NCBI GenBank assembly: GCA_963768075.1
Contig: CAVYHD010000001.1
Span: 124,001-188,000, forward strand
DNA from: QHXW01 sp963768075
GTDB lineage: Bacteria > Acidobacteriota > Terriglobia > Bryobacterales > Bryobacteraceae
Length of the DNA: 64,000 nucleotides
Direction of reading: 5' to 3'
Shown in pieces: positions 15,939 to 23,234 of this stretch (positions are counted from its first letter, which is position 1; the number at the start of each line of letters is the position of its first letter). The notes under the pieces were generated by a model. It searched no databases. It was not told where the DNA came from and saw nothing but the letters and a program-made list of their open reading frames with translations. The position numbers and the translations under genes were made by a program.

Positions 15939-16618
15939 CCGGGCGCCTCCTCAGCGAGCGGAAGTGGCTGCTTGTGGTTGAACTGGGTGTCCTCGACCTC
16001 CGCGGAACTGGTTCCGATGTGGACCACCTTGTACCGCTTCTTGATCAGATCGCCTTCGGCGGCGACAAAAATATCATCGCCATCGAGAAAAAACGCGCGC
16101 TTGGCGCCGTCGGCGCGCTTCGCCGTATACCCGTAATACTTGAGAGTGATCGGTGGCGGAGGAGGAGGCTGCGCCGGACCATCGGAATTGGGCCCACCTC
16201 CAGCTACCAGCGACTTGTGCCCTGGAATGATCTTGCCGTCCTTCATGCCCGCTCCCGCTGGAAGCACTGGCAGGGCCGCAGGGCCGAACTGGAACAGGTT
16301 GCGTTCGGCCGTAACGCCTTCGACCGACTGCACCTTAGCCAGTAGATCCAGCCGCAGCTTGGGATCGATGGTGTTGGGATCGATGGCGCCCTTGTGCTTG
16401 AAAGACGGGCGGAACTCCTGTGGTGCGCGGCGCGCGGATTCCGCTCGCGATACGCCCATGGCGGGAGCAATGTTCGGCTGCGGCGCCAGATCCGCCGAGT
16501 GCGCAGCGGAATGCGAATTCTCCGGCGCTGACGACAGGTTGGTATAGAGGAAGTACGCCGCGACGAGCAGCAACGCCGCCAGAATTACGACTTTTTTGCG
16601 CTCGGCTCCCAGCTTCAT
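15935..16618 (-). CDS. PilP-like pilus assembly protein
   Basis: A 227-residue protein. N-terminal anchor VVILAALLLVAAYFLYTNL, a disordered linker, then a small beta domain: TLKYYGYTAKRADGAKRAFFLDGDDIFVAAEGDLIKKRYKVVHIGTSSAEVEDTQF. The phrase 'KYYGY...AFFLDGDDIFVAxEGDxIKxRYKVVxI' is the homology-region fold of PilP/GspC proteins. Those connect the inner-membrane PilMNO platform to the secretin. It has a membrane helix rather than a PilP lipobox. It overlaps pilO by 4 bp and the next gene by 4 bp, so it is tightly operonic. The call rests on position and the C-terminal motif. Confidence 0.72.
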   Translation of the reverse strand: MKLGAERKKVVILAALLLVAAYFLYTNLSSAPENSHSAAHSADLAPQPNIAPAMGVSRAESARRAPQEFRPSFKHKGAIDPNTIDPKLRLDLLAKVQSVEGVTAERNLFQFGPAALPVLPAGAGMKDGKIIPGHKSLVAGGGPNSDGPAQPPPPPPITLKYYGYTAKRADGAKRAFFLDGDDIFVAAEGDLIKKRYKVVHIGTSSAEVEDTQFNHKQPLPLAEEAPG

Positions 16619-17202
16619 GACTTGCCGCCCGCAGCCTCCCGGATAAACGTATCCAGTTTCAGAGTGACGCTGAGCTGGCCGTTCGCCTGCGGCGCTGCCT
16701 GGAGACTCTCGATGATCAAGAAACGCGGTGATTTATCCAGCAGGTTCACGAACTTTGTGAGGCTGGCATAGCCGCCTTCGTAATTAGCGGCAATCGTCAA
16801 CTGAAAGATGGTGTCCGACCCCTCGACCGGTTCCAGCGGCGCGTACGACGAGTCCTTCGGTTTCATGCCGGATTCGACGGCCATTTTGTCCGCGTCGCCC
16901 AGGATCGTAGAAAAAGCGCTGCGGCGGTCCATCGTGCACTGGCCCAGGAACTTGTCGCCTTCGACCTTGGCCTGCTGTACCTTGGCCTCCAGACTGTGGG
17001 TACGTTCGACGCGCTGCAACGCGAGGGCGAGATCGCGCTGCTTGGACCGCATTTCCTCGGTGAGATCCGCGACGGAGCCGCCCAGCGGATGGAAGGCGAG
17101 GGCGGCCATGACCAGGTTAGCCGCCAGCAGCACACCGAGCGCAGTGCGTATGACCATGCGGCGGTCTTTGAAGAGAGTACGCGGGTCAAAGTTTCTGGGC
17201 AT
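16615..17202 (-). CDS. pilO: Type IV pilus inner-membrane protein PilO
   Basis: A 195-residue bitopic protein. Short cytoplasmic tail, TM helix (ALGVLLAANLVMAALAF), a coiled coil (LTEEMRSKQRDLALALQRVERTHSLEAKVQQAK) and a ferredoxin-like periplasmic domain (FQLTIAANYEGGYASLTKFVNLLDKSPRFLIIESLQA), the typical PilO order. PilO pairs with PilN in the alignment subcomplex of type IV pili and type II secretion. The gene overlaps pilN by 17 bp upstream and the pilP-like gene by 4 bp downstream. Confidence 0.85.
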   Translation of the reverse strand: MPRNFDPRTLFKDRRMVIRTALGVLLAANLVMAALAFHPLGGSVADLTEEMRSKQRDLALALQRVERTHSLEAKVQQAKVEGDKFLGQCTMDRRSAFSTILGDADKMAVESGMKPKDSSYAPLEPVEGSDTIFQLTIAANYEGGYASLTKFVNLLDKSPRFLIIESLQAAPQANGQLSVTLKLDTFIREAAGGKS

Positions 17203-17752
17203 AATTCACACTCACGCGGTAGCGGTAGAGAGGCTCAGACTGCGAAGGCGGAGCGAAGTTATAGACACTGGTTTCCCCGAACACGTCGGACGATTCCAGT
17301 GCTCGCAATGCTTCGAATACCGGCCCCGGCGATTCCGCGGCGAGCACCATTTCCAGATGCACCTGACTCTCGGAAAGCACCTGGGGCCGGATGGTAATCA
17401 GCCGGACGTTGGGCGGAAGGGTCTTTTCCAGATCGGCAAAAACGCGGGTCCAACTGACGCCTTTGCGGTAAAGAAGCGCGTTCAGAAAGAGGCTGCGCTC
17501 CATTACCTCGGCGTTTTCGGGACGCCGCAGAATGGCGTCGACGCGCTCCTGATCGGCGGTGGCTCGCGCGATCTGGCGATCCAGGCGGGCGATGACGGCG
17601 CGGGTATCAGCGGATCGCCGCCGGTCGGCAATCGCGAGCGAGGTAAGCAGGATCAAGGAGGCCACCAGCAGCGCGGCGACGGCGCCGGAGGCGAGCAGAA
17701 TCGGGCGGTCTTTCTGAAACGGCTGCGACGCGAGATTGATTGGAAACTTCAT
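17186..17752 (-). CDS. pilN: Type IV pilus inner-membrane protein PilN
   Basis: A 188-residue protein starting MKFPINLASQPF, close to the conserved PilN N-terminal motif (INLLP/INLASxP) that inserts into PilM. A TM helix (LLASGAVAALLVASLILLTSLA), a coiled coil and a periplasmic domain (WTRVFADLEKTLPPNVRLITIRP, VHLEMVLAAESPGPVFEALRALESS) follow. It starts 2 bp after the pilM stop. It anchors cytoplasmic PilM to the membrane and dimerises with PilO. Confidence 0.86.
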   Translation of the reverse strand: MKFPINLASQPFQKDRPILLASGAVAALLVASLILLTSLAIADRRRSADTRAVIARLDRQIARATADQERVDAILRRPENAEVMERSLFLNALLYRKGVSWTRVFADLEKTLPPNVRLITIRPQVLSESQVHLEMVLAAESPGPVFEALRALESSDVFGETSVYNFAPPSQSEPLYRYRVSVNYAQKL

Positions 17753-17754
17753 GT

Positions 17755-18648
17755 TTACGCCGCAAACGACTGCAAATATCCCAACAAGCCCAGATTATTT
17801 TCTCCAACCACGCCAGCACTTGCCCGGATCAATTCGACCGGGAGTTCCAGCTCGCGGCTAAATTGCTCACGCGCCTCCGCGCCCAGGCGGCCAAGGCCCG
17901 CCAACAGCAGTTTCTCCGCCTTCTCGCCCAGATTATCTTCAATGTACACGAATGTTGGGTAGAGGTCAGCCGCGATCTCGGCGATGCCCAGCTCGTTCAG
18001 CTCAAGAGATCGTAGCAGCTTCAGCGACCCGGCCGATACGACCATAATCGTGAGCATGCGGCCGCTCAGTTTGGCCACAACCACGGTGCCCTTCTCGTTG
18101 ACGAGGTCGAGGGCGGCCAGCGCGGAAATGGTGACAAAACCCGGCTCAATCGCCGCCATGCGGAACGGGGCTTCGTAACGGGAGACGATTTCGGCCGGGG
18201 CGACAACCACCACGACATCATATTTCTTCCCCTCGCCGTTGGACTCCTGCGGGTAATAACTCAGGGCGGCGGACTCCACGTCGTAGGGTACGCTTTTTTT
18301 CATGCGAAAGCGCACCAACGCCAACTGCTCCTTGGTGTCTGACGGGAAATCGTTGAAGTCGAGCACGGAAATGCGCACGCAGGAATCCGGCAGAATGAGC
18401 GCCGCGTTCCACCGCTTGCGGCCTCCGTTCCGCGGAACCATTGATCGCACGGCGGCGGCCAGCTTGCCGGGATCAAGAATGTTGTCACGTAGCGGAGAGA
18501 CGGAAATGACGCCGGGATCGAGGGGCCGGAAATCGAACTCCGGATTCCGGCCGGTGCGTGCCAAGGCGATGCCCGCCTCGGAGAGCTCGAAGGCCAACGC
18601 CGGGGGAGGATCGTTCCAGAGGGTGGTGAGGGCGCGGGGGAATGTCAT
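17755..18648 (-). CDS. pilM: Type IV pilus actin-like protein PilM
   Basis: A 297-residue cytoplasmic protein with the actin/FtsA-like fold of PilM: ALAFELSEAGIALAR (phosphate-1 like), RWNAALILPDSCVRISVLDFNDFP, LVRFRMKKSVPYDVESAALSYY, and KYDVVVVVAPAEIVSRYEAPFRMAAIEPGFVTISALAALDLV. PilM binds the PilN tail and couples the PilB ATPase side to the periplasmic part. It is shorter than the usual 350 residues, and the C-terminal ATP-site glycine motif is weak, so a divergent GspL-like role is possible. It is the first gene after the hairpin-rich gap behind the pilB-like gene. Confidence 0.8.
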   Translation of the reverse strand: MTFPRALTTLWNDPPPALAFELSEAGIALARTGRNPEFDFRPLDPGVISVSPLRDNILDPGKLAAAVRSMVPRNGGRKRWNAALILPDSCVRISVLDFNDFPSDTKEQLALVRFRMKKSVPYDVESAALSYYPQESNGEGKKYDVVVVVAPAEIVSRYEAPFRMAAIEPGFVTISALAALDLVNEKGTVVVAKLSGRMLTIMVVSAGSLKLLRSLELNELGIAEIAADLYPTFVYIEDNLGEKAEKLLLAGLGRLGAEAREQFSRELELPVELIRASAGVVGENNLGLLGYLQSFAA

Positions 18649-18660
18649 AAAGCAGCAGAC

Positions 18661-18760
18661 AGGAAGGCAAAAGGCAAATTGCCAAAGGCAAAGGGCAAAG
18701 GGACGTGGAGGATTGAAGCAACCTTTGCCTTTTGTCTTTTGTCCTTTGTCTTTTGCCTTC
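18661..18760. repeat. Imperfect inverted repeat of GGCAAA/TTTGCC units between the pilB-like gene and pilM
   Basis: The 115-bp gap holds a purine-rich arm with GGCAAA-type units (18661-18702) and a pyrimidine-rich arm with TTTGCC/TTTGTC units (18722-18759), separated by about 18 unrelated bases. The arms are nearly complementary for about 40 positions. The transcript would form a long imperfect hairpin between the two coding regions, which could attenuate, process or stabilise the polycistronic RNA. The base composition differs sharply from the GC-rich genes around it. Confidence 0.7.
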
Positions 18761-18763
18761 TCA

Positions 18764-20386
18764 TTAGCCCTCGATGAATGTCACCTTGTTGATTTCTTTG
18801 AGGGTGGTGGTGGCTTTTCGTACCTTGAGAAGCGCGGATTCGCGCAGGAACGTCATGCCGTCGTCGCGGGCGGCGCGCTTGATTTCCGACGCCGGACGTT
18901 TATTCAGGATCATCTCGCGGATACGTTCCGTCAAATCGAGGAGCTCATGGATCGCGGTGCGGCCGCGAAAGCCCGTTCCGCCGCATTCGAAGCAGCCCGC
19001 GCCTTCATAGAATGGCACGTCGCGCCATTCCGAGGGAACCAAGCCGCTCTCGACGAGGTACGAATCGGGATAGGTCACGGGCTTGCGGCAGAAGTCGCAA
19101 ATCACACGCACGAGGCGCTGCGCCAGAATGCAGTTGAGCGCGGAAACGAAGTTGTAAGGCTCGACGCCCATGTTGAGGAATCGGCCCAGCACATCGAGCA
19201 CGTTATTGGCGTGGACGGTGGTGAACACCAGGTGGCCGGTGAGCGCGGAGTTGATGGCGATTTGCGCGGTTTCCTGGTCGCGGATTTCGCCGACCATGAT
19301 CTTGTCGGGATCGTGGCGCAGGATCGAACGAAGACCGCGCGCGAAGGTCAACCCCTTTTTCTCATTGACGGGAATCTGCGTGATGCCTTTGATCTGGTAC
19401 TCGACGGGGTCCTCGATAGTGATGATTTTGTCTTCGTCGTTTTTGATTTCGGAGAGCGCGGCGTAGAGCGTAGTGGTTTTGCCGGAGCCGGTGGGACCGG
19501 TGACCAGCACCATGCCGTAGGGCTCCATGATGTAGCGGCGGAACTTGACCAGGTCGCTATCGGAAAATCCCACCACTTCGAGCGAGAGCTTGGCGAACTT
19601 CTCGCTCATGGATTCCTTGTCGAGCACGCGGAGCACGGCATCTTCCCCGTGGATGGTGGGCATGATGGAGACGCGGAAATCGATGAGGCGGCCCTTGTAG
19701 CGCACGCGGAAGCGGCCGTCCTGGGGGACGCGGCGCTCGGCGATATCGAGCTCGCTCATGACCTTGATGCGCGAAAGGATGGTGGAGTGCCAGTCCTTGG
19801 CGATGGGCGGCATGGCATAGTGGAGGACACCGTCGATGCGGTACTTAATGGCCACTTCCTGATCGCGCGATTCAATATGGATGTCGCTCGCGCGGCGCTC
19901 AAGGGCGTTGAATATGGTGGTGTCCACCAGCTTAATGACGGGCGCGATGTCGCTATCGGCGGCAGTGAGTTTGTCGATGGAGAGCGTCTCGTCGGAGTTC
20001 TCCTCGTCGCCGACGACGTCTAGGGCGAAACCTTCGGTCACCTCTTCGAGCACGCGCTGCGATTGTTCGGTCTTCTTTAGCAGATCGGCAATCTGGGAGA
20101 GTGTGGCTACTTTAATGCGCAGCTTCTTGTTGAGCAGCAGCGCCAGCTCGTCGATCAGATTGAGATTGCGGGGATCGGCGAGGGCGATCTCGAGCGTTCC
20201 GTTATGTGCCCGCATGGGGACGAAATTGTAGCGGAACATCAGGTCGACGGGTATGGAGCGGAACAGGTCGTGGTCGATGGCGGCAATGCGCAGATCGACA
20301 TACTCGCAGCGATAGCGGACGGCGACAGCCTGGGCCTCGGCGGCCTCAACGGCTGGATCGTTGAGTTTAACGCGTTCAGTGGCCAT
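18764..20386 (-). CDS. Type IV pilus assembly / type II secretion ATPase (PilB/GspE)
   Basis: A 540-residue hexameric secretion ATPase. An N-terminal MshEN-like domain (residues 25-110) leads to the ATPase core: Walker A GPTGSGKTTT at 297-306, the Asp box IITIEDPVEYQI, Walker B KIMVGEIRDQETA and the His box TGHLVFTTVHANN. A four-Cys zinc knuckle (CDFCRKP and CFECGGTGFRGR) is typical of PilB and GspE but absent from the retraction ATPase PilT. It powers extension of pilin fibres from the cytoplasm. It heads the pilMNOP gene set on the same strand, after the GGCAAA hairpin gap. Confidence 0.93.
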   Translation of the reverse strand: MATERVKLNDPAVEAAEAQAVAVRYRCEYVDLRIAAIDHDLFRSIPVDLMFRYNFVPMRAHNGTLEIALADPRNLNLIDELALLLNKKLRIKVATLSQIADLLKKTEQSQRVLEEVTEGFALDVVGDEENSDETLSIDKLTAADSDIAPVIKLVDTTIFNALERRASDIHIESRDQEVAIKYRIDGVLHYAMPPIAKDWHSTILSRIKVMSELDIAERRVPQDGRFRVRYKGRLIDFRVSIMPTIHGEDAVLRVLDKESMSEKFAKLSLEVVGFSDSDLVKFRRYIMEPYGMVLVTGPTGSGKTTTLYAALSEIKNDEDKIITIEDPVEYQIKGITQIPVNEKKGLTFARGLRSILRHDPDKIMVGEIRDQETAQIAINSALTGHLVFTTVHANNVLDVLGRFLNMGVEPYNFVSALNCILAQRLVRVICDFCRKPVTYPDSYLVESGLVPSEWRDVPFYEGAGCFECGGTGFRGRTAIHELLDLTERIREMILNKRPASEIKRAARDDGMTFLRESALLKVRKATTTLKEINKVTFIEG

Positions 20387-20457
20387 AACTTAACGTGAGG
20401 CGCAAATTGGCCTACAACTAATTGACGCAAAAAGGGGGAGGTGCGTGCAAGCGGTCT

Positions 20458-21516
20458 TTAAGGGCGCCCGGTGGCGGCGGGCGGCTGCGGCGGCGGGGCG
20501 GGGCTGGCGTTGGCCGCGGTGAGGGACTGGGGCGGCTTATGAACTCTGATGATCAGCGGGTTTCCGGTCTGGGTCAGCCGCGACCAGCCGGAGCCGCAGC
20601 TCAGGCACTCGTCGCCGCGCGAGCGGAACCAGAGGGCCATTTCGTAGAAGTCGAGACCATTGACGGCGTCGCTATCGGGCTCCCAGTAGTGCTCGAAATT
20701 CGGAGTCAGGCGGTGGTAGCGGAAAGTCGAGGGGTGGCCGGCGAATTTCCAGGCGGCGGTACGGGTAAGGCGCACGGCCGGCGCCGAAAGACGCGCGAGG
20801 ACGACGCGAACGGGAATGGCTGCCTTGGTCAGTTTCCCCCAAGGGCCGAAGTCGCTGAACGGCCGCACATCATAGCCGTCCGCCTGCCAGGGACGGCAGT
20901 CCCATTGAGGACCCAGGAACAGCACACCGCCATCCTTTACGACGCGGCGGATTTCGACCAGCGCCGCCTCGGGGTTGGGGACATGTTCGAGAACCCAGAT
21001 CGACCAGATGGTATCGAAGCTGTCGTTTGGGAACGGCATGGAAGTGGCGGAACCCAACACGAAAGGCTTGTGGTAATAGCGCTCCACGGTGGGAGTGATG
21101 TCGAGGCCGGTGTAGTCCGGCACAATGTCCTGCAGGTAGCCTTGGCCAGACCCGATGTCGAGGGCCTTCTTATGTTGGAGCCCGAAGGTGCGAACCAGGC
21201 CGGCCACCTGCTCCTTGACGTGCCAGCGCTCGGCGGCTTCGAGAGCCAACCGGGCGTACTTCTCCTCCTCCACGGAAATGGCGGCGCTCTTCTCCTTGTC
21301 GTAGATGGCGGCGTAAAAGGCACGGGCTTTGGCGGCGTCGACGGGAGAAATGGACGAATCGGCGTCGTATGGAAAGTTGAGCAGAAGCAGGAGGATCAGG
21401 CCGGCGGCCAAGCAGACGGCAGCTTGCCCCAGGATGCGCGCGGCGTCGATTACGAAATCGCGGACAGACGCCGAAAGCCTGGCGGGCAGCGCGGGGCGGT
21501 TCATCAGCGGGTTCAC
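20458..21516 (-). CDS. Membrane-anchored SAM-dependent methyltransferase (type 11)
   Basis: A 352-residue protein. An N-terminal TM helix (ILGQAAVCLAAGLILLLLLNF) is followed by a class I methyltransferase: motif I KKALDIGSGQGYLQDIV, GLDITPTV, LGSATSMPFPNDSFDTIWSIWVLEHVPNPEAALVEIRRVVKDGGVLFL. The C-terminal region (WDCRPWQADGYDVRPFSDFG onward) is typical of methyltransferases acting on lipid-linked or glycan substrates. The last 30 residues are Pro/Ala-rich. It overlaps the upstream Zn-finger gene by four bases (ATGA), so the two are coupled. The substrate is unknown. Confidence 0.83.
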   Translation of the reverse strand: MNPLMNRPALPARLSASVRDFVIDAARILGQAAVCLAAGLILLLLLNFPYDADSSISPVDAAKARAFYAAIYDKEKSAAISVEEEKYARLALEAAERWHVKEQVAGLVRTFGLQHKKALDIGSGQGYLQDIVPDYTGLDITPTVERYYHKPFVLGSATSMPFPNDSFDTIWSIWVLEHVPNPEAALVEIRRVVKDGGVLFLGPQWDCRPWQADGYDVRPFSDFGPWGKLTKAAIPVRVVLARLSAPAVRLTRTAAWKFAGHPSTFRYHRLTPNFEHYWEPDSDAVNGLDFYEMALWFRSRGDECLSCGSGWSRLTQTGNPLIIRVHKPPQSLTAANASPAPPPQPPAATGRP

Positions 21517-21884
21517 GAGGCTTTTAGAAACTTGATCTTGAGACCCCAGCGCCGGATGCGGGCGCTGATCTCGAACACCGGCGGAATGGCAGGGGCCATC
21601 CGCGCGCCGCCCATAGCGCAGGCGGGCTCGCAGGTGAGAATACGAAATAGCTCGCTCATGAGCGGTTCCCGAAGCTCGGGGCGGGAGACCAAGGCTGCGG
21701 CAGCGGCCGGATCAGCCGTGGCGCGCGCGGCTTCTTGCGGAGCAATGTCATACTGCTCGAGTACATTGGCGACTTTCCGCAAGCGCTCCTGGTAGGAATC
21801 ACGATGCGCGCGGCTGCAGAATTCGCCGTCACTTAGTTTCTTGAAAGGCAGCCATGAGGACTTACCGCAGTACAAACAACGCAC
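21513..21884 (-). CDS. Small protein with N-terminal treble-clef zinc finger
   Basis: A 123-residue protein. MRCLYCGKSSWLPFKKLSDGEFCSRAHRDSYQERL is a compact CxxC...CSxxHRxxY finger of the kind seen in MYND/FCS-like and YacG-type fingers. The rest is helical with no recognised domain. The GTG at 21884 is preceded by a good AGAGGG site and an AT-rich promoter-like region. It overlaps the methyltransferase gene by 4 bp. It may present or recruit a partner for the membrane methyltransferase (inference from coupling only). Confidence 0.65.
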   Translation of the reverse strand: MRCLYCGKSSWLPFKKLSDGEFCSRAHRDSYQERLRKVANVLEQYDIAPQEAARATADPAAAAALVSRPELREPLMSELFRILTCEPACAMGGARMAPAIPPVFEISARIRRWGLKIKFLKAS

Positions 21885-21972
21885 TAACTTATCCCTCTAA
21901 TTAAATTATACTGAAGCGAACTTAGTTTAGACTATAATTTCTCTACTAACCTAAGTAGTACGAGCCCATATC
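21885..21972 (-). promoter_or_regulatory. AT-rich promoter-like gap with TATAAT and AACCTA motif
   Basis: On the minus strand a perfect TATAAT (21910-21905) lies 20 bp upstream of the Zn-finger GTG, without an obvious TTGACA at the right distance. AACCTA (21948-21953, plus strand) sits within CTACTAACCTAAGTAG, itself a partial palindrome. The same hexamer recurs as inverted pairs upstream of the pseudokinase gene. The gap is strikingly AT-rich compared with the genes. Confidence 0.45.
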
Positions 21973-23202
21973 TCATTCGTTAGTTTCCAGCTTGGGAGAT
22001 AGGTTGACTTGCCGTTCGGCTGGGGTATCCTGTTCGGCAATCCCTTCTAAGTCACTATGTAAGCGATTTGTCGCTACCAGATCCGTTCGTCCCGTCAGGT
22101 GGCCGGCGAGATGACGAAGCTGGGTGGCCCAGTTGCGGTATCCACCGTGATCGCGGTAGCGCCGCGCCTCGCCGAGGCTGGAAACAGTATTGTCTTCCAG
22201 GTACACCACCAGACGGCGGCGAAAGCGGGTGGTGTGGCCTCCGGCGCCTTTGAGCTTCCGATTACTGCCGCGCCGGGTTGAGGCATCTTCGGGCGCCAGC
22301 TCCACGACAGGCTCGGGAATAAAAGGTGGCAGCATGCGCAAATGAACCGGGGCGTAGGGCGTCCAATATTCGCCGCCGCGCGATTCTTTCACGGTTTCGA
22401 GCGCGCACCGAAACAGCTCCGCGGATTGGAACCGCTTGTCGCGATTCTTGTCCAGAGCCTTGAGCAAAATCTCGTCCAGTGCGGCGGGCAACCCGGGCAA
22501 CACTTCGCTCGCGCGCGGCGGAGGCTGCTCCACGTGCGCCTGCATGAGCGAGAAGGGTGTGTCACAGTCAAACAACTTCGAGCCCGTGACCATCTCAAAC
22601 AAGAGGGCGCCCATCGAGTAGATGTCCCCACGGATGTCCACGGTAGTGTTGCCTTGGACCTGCTCCGGCGATGTGTAGTAGAGAGAACCTACGATAACGC
22701 CGGTTTGCGTGAGGCGAATGTCGGTGTGAGATTTAGCCAGGCCGAAGTCGGTGAGCTTCAGGGCGCCGTCGGCGGTCACGATCATGTTCGACGGAGAAAT
22801 ATCGCGGTGCACGACGCCGCGCGCGTGAGCATAATTCAGCGCCTGGAGAGCCTGGCAGGCATAGTCGAGGGCCGCGGCGAGCGGAAGTTTGGCGCGTTCG
22901 ATCATGCTGCGCAGGGAATCGCCCTGAATCAGCTCCATGATCATGACCAGGTGGCCGTCCTGCCAGAACGCGTTGTGCACGACGGCGATATTGGGGTGAT
23001 TCAGGCGAGCCTGGAGCTGGATTTCGCGCAGAAACCGCTGGTCGCGGTCCGGCGTGCTGGCGGGGTCCGCAGCCAGGATTTTCATGGCCTCCACGCGCTG
23101 CGTAACGGTGTGTTCCGCCTGAAACACTTCGCCCATGCCGCCGCTCCCGAGGGAAGCGACGATCTTATAGGCGCCGATCGTATCGCCGATTTTAAAGTTC
23201 AT
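21973..23202 (-). CDS. Ser/Thr protein kinase (Hanks type), catalytically complete
   Basis: A 409-residue protein. The kinase domain (about 1-275) has all key residues: glycine loop LGSGGMGEVF, Lys41 in EAMKIL, alpha-C Glu60, HRDISPSN with catalytic Asp134, TDFG with Mg-binding Asp152, SPEQV, and DIYSMGALLFEM. The C-terminal 130 residues are basic and polar with no membrane helix, so this kinase is cytosolic, unlike its neighbour. It starts 32 bp after the pseudokinase gene. The two align without gaps from residue 1 past residue 152, which points to a tandem duplication. It may act as the active partner of a kinase/pseudokinase pair. Confidence 0.93.
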   Translation of the reverse strand: MNFKIGDTIGAYKIVASLGSGGMGEVFQAEHTVTQRVEAMKILAADPASTPDRDQRFLREIQLQARLNHPNIAVVHNAFWQDGHLVMIMELIQGDSLRSMIERAKLPLAAALDYACQALQALNYAHARGVVHRDISPSNMIVTADGALKLTDFGLAKSHTDIRLTQTGVIVGSLYYTSPEQVQGNTTVDIRGDIYSMGALLFEMVTGSKLFDCDTPFSLMQAHVEQPPPRASEVLPGLPAALDEILLKALDKNRDKRFQSAELFRCALETVKESRGGEYWTPYAPVHLRMLPPFIPEPVVELAPEDASTRRGSNRKLKGAGGHTTRFRRRLVVYLEDNTVSSLGEARRYRDHGGYRNWATQLRHLAGHLTGRTDLVATNRLHSDLEGIAEQDTPAERQVNLSPKLETNE

Positions 23203-23234
23203 CGAACAGTGCCCCGGTCACACCGGCCGAATCA

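Noticed and set aside
18302..20023. 573-codon plus-strand frame opposite pilB/pilM
   Set aside because: Antisense shadow of strongly conserved genes in GC-rich DNA; its product has no domain and low-complexity composition.
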